From Lucifuga dentata (Eukaryota; Chordata; Actinopteri; Ophidiiformes; Bythitidae), in NCBI GenBank assembly GCA_014773175.1, contig VXCM01002223.1:1-64000 (forward strand): 64,000 bases of DNA, written 5' to 3'. The notes under the pieces were generated by a model. It did no database searches. It was not told where the DNA came from and saw only the letters and a list, made by a program, of their open reading frames with translations. The translations under genes were made by a program, and so were the position numbers. Below are positions 13,701 to 25,656 of the stretch, one piece after another (the stretch's first letter is position 1; every line of letters begins with the position of its first letter).

Positions 13701-16098
13701 GATATCATAATCTGGGAAGGGTGTTGTCAAGTAAACCTCAGGGGTTGATGGGGTTGATTCTGAGGAGCTGAATACTTCTTCACTGGTTAATTCAGGTGAT
13801 TCTGTTGGAGTATCTGTGAGGTCATAGGTCGTCTCTGTGGTGATCCCAGAATCTGGAATAGTTTCCTCCGTCTTCCCCACAGCAAACATGGGTTCTGTGC
13901 TGGGAGAGGCCTCTGGTATAGGGACATCAGGTTGAATAGTGCCAACTTCAATTACAGACTGATCATCTGGTTCATCAGTAGGCTCGACCATTGATTCTAT
14001 GGTTTCACTGCTTTCTACTGTGTCTGTAGTTCCTGGGAATATGTCACCACGGGAAGGAACGGATTCCACCTGAGTTATATTTTCAGTCACGTAGTCATCA
14101 ATGTCAAAGTCAGGGGTCGTTATGTCTTCAGTATCCTCTGGTTCCTCTCTAATGGTGGGTGCAGTGGTGGTAATTAAATCTTCAAGGACATCTTGGCCTG
14201 CTGGAGTAGGGCGAGGTGGTGCCATACTGGTTGAGAACATAGATGGAAGATCTGTGGGAACTTCTGAGTGCGGAGACTCATCTTCATCTTTTGATACAGT
14301 TTCAGATGATGGAGTAAGAGTACTGCTTCTACCCTCCAGGACAGGGTGGGAGGTGATGGGGGCGATGGTGGTCTGCATGGGGGGAGAAGTAGTGACTTCT
14401 ACCACAGACACATCCACAAAGGACGTCTGGTTCACCTCTTTCCTTCCTAAAAAACACACAATTTGAAAGACTTTTACAAGTATGACCAACATGGTCTTAT
14501 ATTACATTTTAAAACAATTTGTTGCTTCATTAGAAACACAGTAAGGCTTCACACACACTCTTACGTTCAACAGAGACAACATGCTGGGGAGCATTTCAAG
14601 ACTGAAGCAAAGTCAACACAAGGTACTATAGAATGCTGATCACCTGACTGTGATCAAACATTAGATATTAAAGGATAATACTGGCGATTTAACATGGTTG
14701 AGTCCAATATATACAACCTATATACATTACTGACAACCATTTCCCAAAATGTACTACTGGATTGGTAAGTATTAGAATTGTTTTTCCTACCTTCTACACT
14801 GCCCTTTGTTTCAGTTCATTCCAGTACACTATAAAAATCAACTTGTAGAGACATGAGACATGCTTGAGATAAGTCATCTATCACAGCGAACACTATGTCT
14901 GTTAAGTTTTTTGTCAAAGTAAATTTAACCGATCCAAAATGTAGCTGCACGGAGGACAATGTATGTCTCCGTCAGAGAAAGAGTCCCTGGAGAAGACGGC
15001 CTTTACCAAGAAATTAAAATGACCGTGCCTTCTACAATCGAGCAAAAGTGTTAGCAGGCAAAATATTGAATTTTAAGGTGGGTGTATCACCTGCACATTT
15101 AATTTTGAAAGATTAGGGGACTTGACAAAATTACATGAAAACTAAAATATGGTTTTATGTTTTAGAAATTGTTTGTCAGTAATATAATTAATGTGTATGT
15201 AGGTATTATTTATTAGGCTAAAACATGCAAACTTGCCAGTATGGTCCTGTAATGATGCTAGATAAATTGCGACAGCACAATTTGGGAATAACAACATTAT
15301 GCAAACAAAACATGATGGACTAATTATTATAGATAATAGATACTGCACATAAAATATTACAGTTACAAACAGGAAGCAAATAGACCACAGCTGCCATGTC
15401 AGTGTAATACTAGCATGGAAGTACCCAGAGTAAAAGGATTTCTTAGAAACTCTAGTGTCAAGGACTTCCTCTCTCAGCTCTTACTGTTGTTTATAAGCAG
15501 CACTAACATTTATTCATTATGCAGCATGTCCTCAAAGATACTAATGTCAAGTTGCAAAGCAAAACTATCTGAAAACTCACAAGCATTAGAATAGCTGGCA
15601 AATAACCAGAATTATCTTTAGTTATCTGTGGGGCCAATATTGCTATGCTGCTTTCTTGTTTTATTGTATTTCCCTTGTACCTGGTGAAATGAGATAGTGT
15701 CACCAGTTCGTAGAAAGTCATCTTATTTCTAAAGTGTACTGTTTTTGTACAAAGACAAGGGCACTTTGAAAGTTTCTCTAAACATTTCCTAAAGTGCCTG
15801 AAAGCATTCGCATGACTGTTAAAAAGAATTAAACAGCATATAAATCTTTAGGAATCTAGTGTTGTGGTTTTGTTAGAGTTTGCCCAAAGCCTTGTCTTCC
15901 GTTCTCCCCTGTGCTGTGCTTTGTCTTTTGTCCCATGATGGTTACGGTTTAAAGTAATGGTTAACCTGGTTATGGTTAGGTGTTTATTAGCATTTTCCTG
16001 ATGTCCATTAGTCACTGATTTCCAGTTCTTTTAACTTCTTTGTTTTCCCTGAAGAAGTCTCTTCTTTCCTGTCCTTCTATCCCCCAAACTCTCTCACA

Positions 16099-16154
<56 letters not shown>

Positions 16155-17297
16155 TAAAAGCACTGTAGCAGTTTCAGCAATGTTTCCGTACTGGCACAGA
16201 CAGATTGTGTAAAGCAGCAACCAGCTGTTGACCATTACGTACTAACCCTCTTCCTTCATGAAACTATCTCTGATGTAAGGTGTGAGACATGTTTTTTCCC
16301 TAACAGGGAAAATAGAGCCTGCTCTGTTCAAAGCAGAGGGAGTGCATTATCTCACTGATGTGTACGCGCTGTTACTGCGTCTGTTTTCTTCAGGCCAAAC
16401 CAGCGACCAATCAGAGACCAATTATTTCCCTTTTCCCTCTGCACTCACCCTCTTTCTTCCTGTCTTTTTGTGTAGTCTACCTAACTTAAGTTTACATAAT
16501 ATTTCTTTTTTAAGATATTTTTGGATGTTGGAAAGCAGGAAACGATGGAGTGAGTCCCACCAAAGGAGAGTACTTGAAAAGCACTTAGATGGGGACGTGA
16601 CTACAATATGACTGAGAGAGCTGACAGAGCAGGAGGTGAGGGTGGCCTGTTTGTGTGCCCTCTGAACTCCATGGGGACTTATCACCGCGAGAGTTAGCAT
16701 GACTCAGGGGCAGTAAATGGCCTGGTTGGGGATGGCTTATCTGTTCAACCTCTCATTTGTAAAGATGGAAAGGTCAGGTCAGGGGTCACCGAGGATGACT
16801 GGATTTAGAAGTCCAGCAGCAGCTTTGTCCATTATCCAAATGTCTGCTCTGATAAGTACAAGTGAGAATGACAGAGGGCAAACTGACAGCGGAAATGAGA
16901 GGAGAAAGGCAAAAAAGGAGTTAAGATAGTGAGACTAAAAAGGCTGACAGGTGTGGTATTAGTAACTTTTGCTACTTCTCCCAGTGGTTACTATCATCTG
17001 TCACTGGTTTTGCCCTGGGGATACCGAATACCCAACAACACTCACATTTGAGGGATTAGGCTAATTGAAGTAACATCCAGTGAACCGTGAAGTCACTGAT
17101 TTTAGTGTTTACGGAGATCCATAAGATATTTTCTGCTTTCTTTTATGGTCACTTTATGGTACCAACAAGGAATGCATTATATGTACAAAATATCATCTTA
17201 AATTCTCAAAATGTCTTAAAGTTCAAGACAATTTATGCATCTTTCATGTTCCTTACACGAATATACTTTAATAATTAAAATAAACCTTGGTACCCAA

Positions 17298-17333
<36 letters not shown>

Positions 17334-20300
17334 GAAATAAGCTTGCAGAAGCTGGTCAAACTATAGTAAGTAGGACAAATTTCTACATTACACAGGTTTT
17401 CTTTTGGATTTGTTATCACATGATTGGGATAGTAATTAGGTTGAGCAATGACATTTTTCTTGCTATTACTTCAAAATAGATTCTAATTCAGGGTTGTAAA
17501 CACCATTCATAATGTTGCAAGTAATGAAGTAATGAAGTCTAGTAAAGAAATATGGAATGAAATATAAATTAAATGTAATGAAATATAAAGCCTGAAGATT
17601 CATGATTAGCCCAGTGTGCAGGCAGATAAATCAAAAACTTTCAGGCAAACTACTGGCTATAAATCTCCGCATTATAACAAGAATTGGTTTGTGTATGATG
17701 TTCCAAAACTGAGCACTATCTTTTTAAATTCCTCCCACAAAAATGAGTAAGAATCCAAAATGTGAGACAGTGAGATCAACAGGAAACTGGAGTCAATGAG
17801 GCATATAACACATTTCTCTACTTTCGTCATGGTTTTGCTGTTAAACATATGATCATATAAAGCTGAACACAAAGAAAACATGAAGAGAGTAATTGTTAAA
17901 ATATGAGACAGGTTTTTACATGTGTTTAAATGTTGGTTTGGTTCAAATGTGTGAATGTGTATAGTGGCGCAAAGAGGCAGAAAACCAAAGGGTGGGGGTG
18001 CAGAGGCTATACCCTGAGGGGATGAGATCATAGCTGTTCATAGTCCAGGCCTGGTTTTGACAGGAAATGCTGGGTCTGTGCCTTCAGTCACTCTCTGTCT
18101 TTTATAAACCAAAATATAAACAACATATACAGTACATGGACCAACATATACTTCACTCCATGAGATCAGTACCCAAAACAACAAGACCCTGTCGGTGAGT
18201 TTACCTTTAAAGCAGTAAGCTCCAAGCTTCATAGAAGGTTCAGGGAAGCCAGTCTGATTTCTGTAGCGGTACATGGTCCTGACACCGAGTAGACCTCTCC
18301 CACATTGCATTTTGGGTACAGCAACAGGGTATCGTGCACTTCCATCGGACAGCCAGCCGTAGTCACAGCGGTCCAAACCCTGTCGCCAGGCAGCGTGCAG
18401 CTGACCAGGAGATGCCAGGATGGCTTTCCTCTTCTTACACTCTTCACTGGCCTCCTCAAATGTCATCTTATGGGTGACTGGAGCATAGAAGACTTCACCT
18501 GAATTAAAAAATAAAATAAAATGCAATGAATACTTAACTCACACATCTAAAACCAAATCTGATTCTTTGGCAGCTTAGTGATCACTGCTGCAACAACATC
18601 CGACTCAGTAGTCTTTTCACCTATTTCAACCAGTTAGGGCATGATGAAATGTGAGTATATGAGTATATGATGTATAGTCGTTTCACATTTCATTTTGAAT
18701 CATTTGCACGAAGAACTGAACTGAAAAGCCTTTATTTGGCGTAATCATAAACTAGACATGTTTAGACCATTCTGACCTTTTAGTGGAGACATAGCCCAAT
18801 AACAGCTTACAAAAGTCACAGCTGTGCAGGGCACAGGCCCAAAACTTCTCCCACCAATCACATTCAGGACAACAGTAGTTCATTCATTGGTTTTATTCTA
18901 AGGTGGGATAACAATGCTAACGATGTGCCTGGCCTGTCAATGAGTGTGTCTATACTTCAGGTCATTAGGTTTCAGGGAAGTTAGTTTATACCTACTGTGT
19001 TTGCTTCTTACCTTTTTACCCTTCAGAAAGTCTTTGCTCTATAAACACTATAAATATTTATTTTTGTTTACATCCAAAGATGACGGAACGGCATGCTCTA
19101 AAGTCAACCAGCATTTCGGGAGAGGGAGACTGACTGACTTCATGTTTTCACTTAGGCTCGGGCGTAACTTTTGAAATAGCCCAGGGTGGCTTCATGTCCC
19201 ATTGATTTACTGTGGCATTAAGATTTGAATATTGTTTCGCTTTCCACCAAGGAATGGCTTCCTTCTTTAAAGCAGGCATGAAACATGAAACGCACCACGC
19301 CCTTTAAAGACCTATACTGAAATTGCAGTTTAGCTCTGTTGAAACTGACTGATCTAATAAATGAAACTCACGAGTTTCTTTTTTTATTTAAGGTTCTACA
19401 ATGTTTTTGATGCTAGATTTTTTTTTTCTTTCATGCATCTCATCCTGTGAATACAGCCAATCTTTTGATTGTTGAATAAATGCCATCATTTAGCTTTAGA
19501 TTGTAGAATGCTGCTTAGTAAATTTTAGTGCATATTAAAACTGCTTGCAGAATAAGTGTATTTTAATGGTTAATGAACAGACTGAGCCATTTCCATTCAA
19601 CTTAGTTTCTAACTGATCCATCAAATAATATCAGGCAAACATGTCTGTTTTCCTAGAAAATATGAAGTTTAGCAAAATAAATAACCATTGTGTGGCATTT
19701 GTGTTACCAATTGTGATAAACACAATAAGGATCCAACATAGACCCAGTTAATAACAGCATTCAGACTGACTGTACTAAACACCCTGTGTGAGGTAAGCTT
19801 TCCTGACAATATTAGGTGCATAGGAAATAATGTGTTTCATCTAACAGCAGGAATAAGGGTTGACTGACAGTAAATGGAATTCAGTAATTTTTATGACAAA
19901 TGATAAGAACCAATAGAGACTCCAATGCAAATACTGAAACTATTCTATGAATGCATTTAATAAAAAGCACACCTATCGTCCACATACAAAAGGTCAGGAG
20001 TGCAATGAGATCAAAGATGAATGTATAGTTTTTTTGACCAGCTGGGAAGATGTATGTGAGTGTCCCTCGTGGCTGTGGGATGGGGTAATAATCTCTGGCT
20101 GATACTAGTATCTACATCTGAGTTCAACTGGTTCCTGTTCCCTGTATCAAGACACTTATAATACACTTATAACACTAATAATAAATGCTTACATATTGAA
20201 TAATAGCTTCGTAGTTATGAATTTGGCAATTTGTTGGTCAAAACAACTCAACAAGAAGTCATGTTGAAGAAACAAGTCAATGTATTTATTCTGGTTTTTG

Positions 20301-23300
20301 TGTATATGTATGTATGTCTATATGTGTACATGCTCATGCATGTTTGTGTGTGAGTTCCAGTAATCAGTGCTGGCAGACTTCACTGCCTGGAAACAGAACT
20401 TGCCTGTGTCAAAACAATTTATTTTAATTTGTGCACTGTCACATAATATGTGGGCTACAGTGAACATATCCCAGATAAGAACAACTACAGACTAAGATTT
20501 AGAAGTGTCAAGAGTGATGTTGAAGTTCATGAAACACAAGTGGGGTTGAATCTGTGAGAAGTGTTGGCCTAGATGATGAACGGACAGAACACAGAGATAA
20601 AGACTTCCCTTAAACAGTGCCAGAGGCATTTAGAACAGTTATTGTCACATTTTTGTTGGTGAGGTTTTGAAAAACCCATTGTGGTTCAAAAGGAATTTCA
20701 CGATCTACTTTAGAATCAACATGCTGGCCACTTGTCTCTCACTCAATATTAAACTTGATTTTGATTTAGAGATCTAAAATATTCTAATGTTTTGGATGTG
20801 TCTTACCATCAAGTTTGTCTACGTAACAGAATACATCATAGGTCTCTGTGGGTTTCCTCATTCCATATGACCTCACACCAGGTTTATTATTTAGGTTGCC
20901 ATAGCAGCCATGCCTGGGCTTTGTAATTGGGTATCTATAGGGGAAAAAAGGAACGAAGAGCCATTTGCAGACATTGGTCAAATCATCATATCTTTCCACA
21001 AAATCATATGTAGCAATCCAGCAAATAGACTGTATCATCATATCAAACTAACCTCACTGTCTGGTCAGCGATCCAGCCGGCATCGCACTGATCAAAGCCA
21101 TCCTCATAGGTTGCTTTCAGTTGGTCAGGTGTTGCTATGGTTGCTCCAATGTTTTGACAAGCCTGGACAGCCTTCTGATAGTCTAAGGTGTACCTGCTAG
21201 TGTTTGCCCTATAGTGAAAGACAACACCTGGCAACAAATATGAAGACAAAAAATGAGCACCCAAAAATGAAACACAATAAGCATTTCTATAATAGTTAAC
21301 ATACTGATCTGGAACCCATAACTATAATTCTAGTGCTATAAATTATGGCAAAGCACACATTATAAAATAAATGAGGCTTTTAGCTCTTTTGGAAAGAAGC
21401 AACTTTGCAATAAACTGTTAGGATGAGTAAAATACTCCACAGTTCACCACAAATGAACTAGATAATTCTGTTTGATGAGATGATGACTATGCCACAGCCC
21501 TGAAATTCTCATATTTGTGGACAGTAAACAGGCACAGACATTATGATTGATAGTGCTAATCAACATTGCAGATAGTTGGATAAGAGCTTGTGCACATTGT
21601 ATACCAAAACCAAACCACCCCTACCCATGTTTTCAGCTTCCCCAAAACATGAGTTATATCTTCCAGAAAACCTTTGCAATTAGAACACATTGTATATAAT
21701 GCACTATAATCAGACGAGGTAAAGAATTGGAACCACCTTTCTGGCTTTAGGGTGTTGCAGTACTGTTTCTTTATCAAATGCTGTACTGCAGGATAGATGT
21801 ATGAACACTTGCACTAAGATATTAGATTAGATGGGGAGTGTACCATTTCCCTGAGCAGAGCACTAATCACTGAGAAACCCCATCACTCTCCTATAGACTC
21901 CACTGCCTCTAAAATAAGAACTGCTGAAAAATGTAGTTACTCTATGTAACTACAGGGTAGCTACTCCTTTCAAAGTAAGCAGGAAGGCACATAGTTATCT
22001 CATAATGTTTGTGTTTCCATCACTACTGGCATTACATTTCACTCTTTGGTGAGCTCATGTAGCAACTCCTTATTATATTCATAGAAGCCATTTTAAAGCC
22101 TGTGACTGAAACCATTATGATCTGAATATCTAGGATTTAGGACATCATAATACTCTCACCATTAACGTCAAGGTTCACTGTGTCCTGCGTGTCCTCAATG
22201 CCGTACATGACTTCACAGCGGTAAGTGCCGGCATCACTTGCACGCAGCTTGACCATTGTTAGTGAGGCGTCGCCAACATCCTCAGGGTGACTGGGTACTG
22301 ATACGCGGTTCCTGTAGCTGGAGCCTATCTTGATAACTCCATTTTGCGCCACGATAACTATGGATTCTACCTCTCCCTCTATTTTGGTCCATTTGATACG
22401 CAAGTAGTCTTTGCTGAAAATGGCTGTTCCATTGGGGTTGATAACTGGTGCTGAGGTTGGGATGGTAGAGAAGAAGCACGGTAGGTTTACCTTCCCTGAG
22501 AGGGACCCAGTCACTGGTCTCATTATCAATAATGTGTTTGAGTCTGAAAGGCAAAAAACAGGAGTTAATTTCAATTTTTTTCCACAGTTTTTCAGTTTTC
22601 CTTCATTCAAATACATCTGAGCTTCATTATGTAGTAGATGTATGTAACGTTTTCCTGTTTTGAAATACAAACTGCATAGGGGGTGTGACAACTTGACCCA
22701 GACTAGTAAAAAAAAAAACATGCATCATGTCCTGAAATGACTTGTGGAAAATCAGTTCTCACCCTTTAAATGATGGGCAGCAAATAGTGCAAAAATTAGT
22801 AAAGTGTTGCCAGAAAAGAAAAAAAAAAAGTTCTTCAAATGCAACACATTTCTCTCACAAAGAAAATGTTTTCATTCAAATTGAATGACATTAAATATAG
22901 TGCATATAGTATATTTGTAAGTAATAAAAGGTAGCTGCTTAAACAGGAAAGTCACGGTTGTATTTTCATGATAACCCATTCTGTTCATGCTAACTTTCCC
23001 TGAAACAGCAGGTCTAATGAATGATGACAGGTAGACCTGCACAGAGTAAACTGAAATATTTCATCAGCATGTCACAGGCTGAAGAGAATAACTTCCTACT
23101 CTATATTCTCAGCAGAAACCTGAGTTCTGCTACCTACATTGCAGGCTAGAATTAGGCCACTCAGTTCAGTTCTTCTTGAGACCATGAACAAGGATTATTT
23201 CTGTTTTGTCTTAAAATGGTTTTACATTATGATTATTACAATTGCAAAGTCTCAGATATAAATGAGCTATTACAAAAATATTATTTATAATGTAGCTGTA

Positions 23301-24202
23301 GTCTAGTGTTAGTTTTTGTTAGTCGTTTCAATTAAATTGAATTGATAGCTTCAAATTTTGAGTTTTTATTAAAATGCATCTCAAATTGTGTCTTTAACAA
23401 ATACTATGTATTCCCTCCCCCCTGAGCTCCTTCTGTATTTGGAGCTGATGACTGCATCTCTGTGTCACTCAGGATCCCAGACAAATGAATGGCAACAGCT
23501 TGAATCACATATCGTACCTTGGAAATGAAGTTTTAAGTTTTTTTTTTTTTTTTTTTTTTATGTGTGTGGGTGAGGGTGGGGGAAGGGGAAGTCAAACAAG
23601 GAACAATGTGGGGAATGCTATGGAAACAGTGGTGGGACTGCCCCAGAGGCATGATGTGTTTTAACAGAGGGCCTTATTAGATGAGAGGTGAAACCAGCTG
23701 TTATTTCCAGACTGGGACAGTGTCTAATTGAAAGGTGTCCATCCATACAGAGGCAGGGGTAGGGACTAGCGGCCAGTGGGGCCAGGAGGCCCAACTGAGG
23801 CACCCAGCTTGCTGACCAACACTATATGACCTACACCTCTGGTTTTACAGTCTCCTGCTTAAAGAATAGAGTTAAACTTTAATGCTGTGAAGAAACAGTG
23901 ACACACATTTAGCTTGCCATAGATAAGATACAGAATACAGACACCAACTGAATGGGACTACGTCAAATAACTATGTTTGTTGAAACACATGGATGGGAAG
24001 AGGGGAAGGAAAAGAATAGTGAGAGGGAGAGAAAGGGAATGTATGTGTGTGTGTGTGTGTGTGAGTGAGTGTGAGAGAGAGAGACAGACAGACAGACATA
24101 CAGAAGGGGAAAGAAGCTATTAGCCATTCTGAACTTACCAATTCCAGTTGCAACTTCACAGAGACAATATAACCACAGGATATGCTTTATATTTAGTATC
24201 AT
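1..24202 (-). CDS. vcan: versican core protein gene, 5' portion (partial)
   Basis: Versican is a secreted hyaluronan-binding chondroitin-sulfate proteoglycan of the extracellular matrix (hyalectan/lectican family). Coding exons read on the minus strand: 24202-24139, 22543-22160, 21227-21053, 20934-20807, 18498-18205, 14446-13097 and 7633-1 (open at the edge). Every junction has AG/GT borders and the phases fit: phase 1 throughout, phase 2 inside link module 1. Domain order is signal peptide, Ig V-set, two link modules, GAG-alpha, GAG-beta, which is the known vertebrate VCAN exon plan. The EGF, C-type lectin and CCP exons should lie left of the window. About 3,320 codons are present after discounting a 68-nt duplication at 1524-1591. 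Teleosts can carry two versican paralogues; I cannot say which this is. Aggrecan, brevican and neurocan are less likely because of the separate long GAG-alpha and GAG-beta exons and the xrcc4 neighbour. Confidence 0.95.
1524..1658. other. 67-nt exact duplication around a single N (probable assembly join)
   Basis: Bases 1524-1590 and 1592-1658 are identical, separated by one N at 1591. The extra 68 nt shifts the vcan GAG-beta frame. Dropping one copy plus the N restores a continuous open frame down to base 1. Two contig ends that overlap were probably joined with a placeholder. Confidence 0.9.
8012..8037. repeat. (ATTT)n microsatellite
   Basis: About six perfect ATTT units inside vcan intron 7. 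Confidence 0.9.
9200..10640 (+). mobile_element. degenerate non-LTR retrotransposon (CR1/L2/Rex-like) 3' fragment
   Basis: Plus-strand reading in several frames recovers reverse-transcriptase landmarks. [20 protein letters not shown] at about 9455 matches the LLDLSAAFDTVDH motif. At about 9715 a decayed catalytic box reads stop-DDTQI. It is followed by [23 protein letters not shown] at about 9760-9830. The 3' part holds the typical teleost LINE tail reading ([20 protein letters not shown], later [10 protein letters not shown]). Stops and frameshifts are frequent, so it is dead. The 5' end is truncated, as usual. The clade is from memory of motif style only. Confidence 0.75.
10707..10742. repeat. 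(TC)n microsatellite
   Basis: About 18 TC units just past the LINE 3' end, in vcan intron 7. Confidence 0.9.
13097..14446 (-). CDS. vcan: vcan exon 7: GAG-alpha domain
   Basis: 1,350-nt exon in phase 1-1 encoding about 450 residues rich in Ser, Thr, Pro, Glu and Asp, with no folded-domain motif. In versican this alternatively spliced exon carries chondroitin-sulfate attachment sites and is much longer in mammals. Few Ser-Gly pairs are visible (DSGIT, DSGTS, and NESG at the 3' border). It has two Cys, in [11 protein letters not shown], and one more in DGQCIQVTT near the end. The acidic block [14 protein letters not shown] and the later [12 protein letters not shown] are notable. The identity rests on position, phase and composition, since GAG exons diverge quickly. 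Confidence 0.9.
14668..15250 (+). mobile_element. TIR element copy A (non-autonomous, TTAA-bordered)
   Basis: The left end reads TTAA then aggataatactggcgattt. The right end, read in reverse complement, gives aggaccatactggcaagttt. Imperfect terminal inverted repeats extend about 70-80 nt and include ttactgacaaccatttcc. Interior landmarks such as caatgtatgtctcc and aattttaaggtggg are shared with copies B (32672) and C (49026). No coding capacity. The right-hand TTAA is eroded. Confidence 0.7.
16098..16153. repeat. (CA)n microsatellite
   Basis: Near-perfect CA run with one CG interruption, in vcan intron 6. Confidence 0.95.
17303..17331. repeat. poly-A tract
   Basis: 29 consecutive A on the plus strand. 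No retroelement body is recognised next to it. Confidence 0.9.
18205..18498 (-). CDS. vcan: vcan exon 6: link module 2
   Basis: 294-nt exon in phase 1-1, holding a whole link module of about 98 residues in one exon, as in other lecticans. Motifs: [20 protein letters not shown], then [58 protein letters not shown], and ending AYCFKG. It completes the G1 region. The intron that follows (18204-14447) leads to the GAG-alpha exon. Skipping one or both GAG exons gives the V0-V3 isoforms in other vertebrates. The shared phase-1 borders here would allow the same choices without a frame change. Confidence 0.95.
18499..20806. other. vcan intron 5
   Basis: About 2.3 kb of AT-rich DNA between link-module exons. 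I see no gene, repeat family or RNA gene. The plus-strand open frame at 18944-19174 has no domain or splice support. Confidence 0.65.
20807..20934 (-). CDS. vcan: vcan exon 5: link module 1, second half
   Basis: 128-nt exon, phase 2 in and phase 1 out. It encodes [20 protein letters not shown], then [20 protein letters not shown] and KLDG. YPI-x-x-PR-x-GCYG and ETYDV(F/Y)CYVD-x-LDG are the link-module end signatures, carrying the third and fourth disulfide cysteines. The acceptor is ttcccctatag and the donor gtaagaca. Confidence 0.95.
21053..21227 (-). CDS. vcan: vcan exon 4: link module 1, first half
   Basis: 175-nt exon, phase 1 in and phase 2 out. It encodes [20 protein letters not shown], then [20 protein letters not shown] and [25 protein letters not shown], the C-x-x-x-GA-x-IA-T core, and QCDAGW-ADQTVR are diagnostic of the first link (PTR) module of lecticans, which contacts hyaluronan. 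It joins exon 5 through a split Arg codon. Confidence 0.95.
22160..22543 (-). CDS. vcan: vcan exon 3: immunoglobulin V-set domain
   Basis: 384-nt exon in phase 1-1, about 128 residues. Visible hallmarks are [10 protein letters not shown] (first Ig cysteine), [10 protein letters not shown] (core Trp), [27 protein letters not shown], and [20 protein letters not shown] (Tyr-x-Cys of the second cysteine, followed by the lectican signature YGIEDTQD). In versican this loop together with the link modules forms the G1 hyaluronan-binding region. The acceptor is a pyrimidine-rich ttttgcctttcag and the donor is gtgagagt. Confidence 0.95.
24041..24095. repeat. compound (GT)n/(GA)n/(GACA)n simple repeat
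   Basis: Runs of gt, then gagt, ga and gaca units, ending about 40 nt from the donor of the vcan signal-peptide exon. Confidence 0.9.
24139..24202 (-). CDS. vcan: vcan exon 2: start codon and signal peptide
   Basis: The exon begins at the ATG (24202-24200), directly after a ttgccaacag acceptor, and ends before gtaagttc. It encodes [20 protein letters not shown] then I: a short basic n-region, a hydrophobic core rich in Leu/Trp/Cys, and a small-residue end, so a cleavable secretion signal. The start MxxNIKxILW resembles mammalian versican. It ends in phase 1 and joins the Ig exon at 22543. The 5' UTR must lie in at least one further upstream exon because the acceptor touches the ATG. Confidence 0.88.
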
Positions 24203-24754
24203 CTGTTGGCAAAAATGTATAAAAATTGTTCATTAGGAAAGAAGCTTTTACATAGCATTTAAAAATTGAGCAATGATGTTAACAGTGAACAATAGCATTA
24301 ATATTTTGAAATAGATATCTGCATGGACTCTGAGAAATAACAGTCTGGCACTATTTCAAGCAATATTTTTTCGTTTGTCCAACACATTGACACTTGTAGA
24401 ACCCTGAAGTAATTTAGAAGCCACTGGATACAGATAGTTTTACATTAACCTGATAAGGAGAGCATTTCTCCTATTAGAAAATGATTTTAAGCCTGAACAT
24501 GACACTACATGACACAGATACGCTTTTTGCAGTGAATCCGTGGGTGGCGAGGCTGAGAGGTAAATCCTCCTGTGGGGTCGGTCTCCAAAATCTTTGGAGA
24601 CAGGAGGACGCGGAGCAATGAGCTCCCTGCCCTTATTTGCACCCAATGAATAAACACGAGTGGTGGGTCGCGGTGGGAGCTGCAACTTGTCTTAAGACAA
24701 TAAAAACGAAACAATATAAACTCTGAATTCTGTTTTTACTGTGCGTTAGTGATG

Positions 24755-24792
24755 CAAAAAAAAAAAAAAAAAANAAAAAAAAAAAAAAAAAA
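24755..24792. repeat. poly-A tract interrupted by one N (24774)
   Basis: A on both sides of a single N, with no other base. It matches the pattern of uncollapsed contig joins seen elsewhere in the window. Confidence 0.85.
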
Positions 24793-25656
24793 TCCAAAAA
24801 TAAAATATTTCAGGGTGGGTATATCTGTGTGACCTAAGTCTATTCTGAGTCAACAGACCCACCCTAAAAAGGGTAATGGAAACTAAATGAAATCCTAGGA
24901 CTTTGGGGGAAAACAAGAGCAAGACGTCTGGCTCAACTAATGCACCATATTTCGTTCGTATTTGTTTCCCATTTACCTAAAATATTTCTTTAAAAAAAAA
25001 GCTTTGCTTCATGTGCACACGCATGAGGGTTTCTAGGAAACGTGTGACAGACGTAGATCAGCATCACGCAGGCGAATAATTGGTTGCAGATTTTTGGAGC
25101 ATGTGGACTTCTGGGCTCGGCTCCTTCATGCTCCCCGCTGTGAATTACAAATAACTGCTACTGAAGGCAGAAAATCTGAAAGTTCCAGTCAGTAAGTTTT
25201 GGATCAACACTGATTCTTATTTTGGCACCGTTAAATTTTTGTCAGAGAAAAACCTGTTGCTTCTGGATGTTCAAATATTTGAATGATTTTCTTTGATTGT
25301 TCATATTTCACTTATTATAGCGTAAATGAGATCTAATGAATCAATCTTAATACTGCTGATTTGGACATTCATTTTCTACACTGGAATAGCGGGATGCTCC
25401 GGGAGGTTATCTAAGGACAACAAGGCATGTCTGGGTGGGATCGTGTTAAGCAAGCAGTTTTTGGAAATCACTAAAATATTCTGATGTTTGATACATCCAA
25501 TATTTGCTTGAAATCCTCATAAAATGTTACATATTTAAAATATAGTATCCCAACAATTTATACGTGCGGCTTGTTACAAATGATATTAACAGCCAAATCT
25601 GTGGTGTATTATCTAAGATTTCCAGTTCAGTTCAAAAATCAAAGAAAATAACTTAC

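Larger units (their letters stand above)
14447..18204. other. vcan intron 6 (link module 2 to GAG-alpha)
   Basis: No coding exon recognised. Contains a TTAA-bordered inverted-repeat element (14668-15250), a (CA)n tract at 16098-16153 and a poly-A tract at 17303-17331. Short open frames have no support. Confidence 0.7.
21228..24138. other. vcan introns 2 and 3
   Basis: Flanks of the Ig exon. 21228-22159 holds nothing recognisable. 22544-24138 holds a poly-T run at 23538-23559 and a mixed GT/GAGT/GACA simple repeat at about 24041-24095, close to the signal-peptide exon. Confidence 0.65.

Noticed and set aside
13117..14466. Plus-strand open frames over the GAG-alpha exon
   Set aside because: Same antisense shadow effect.
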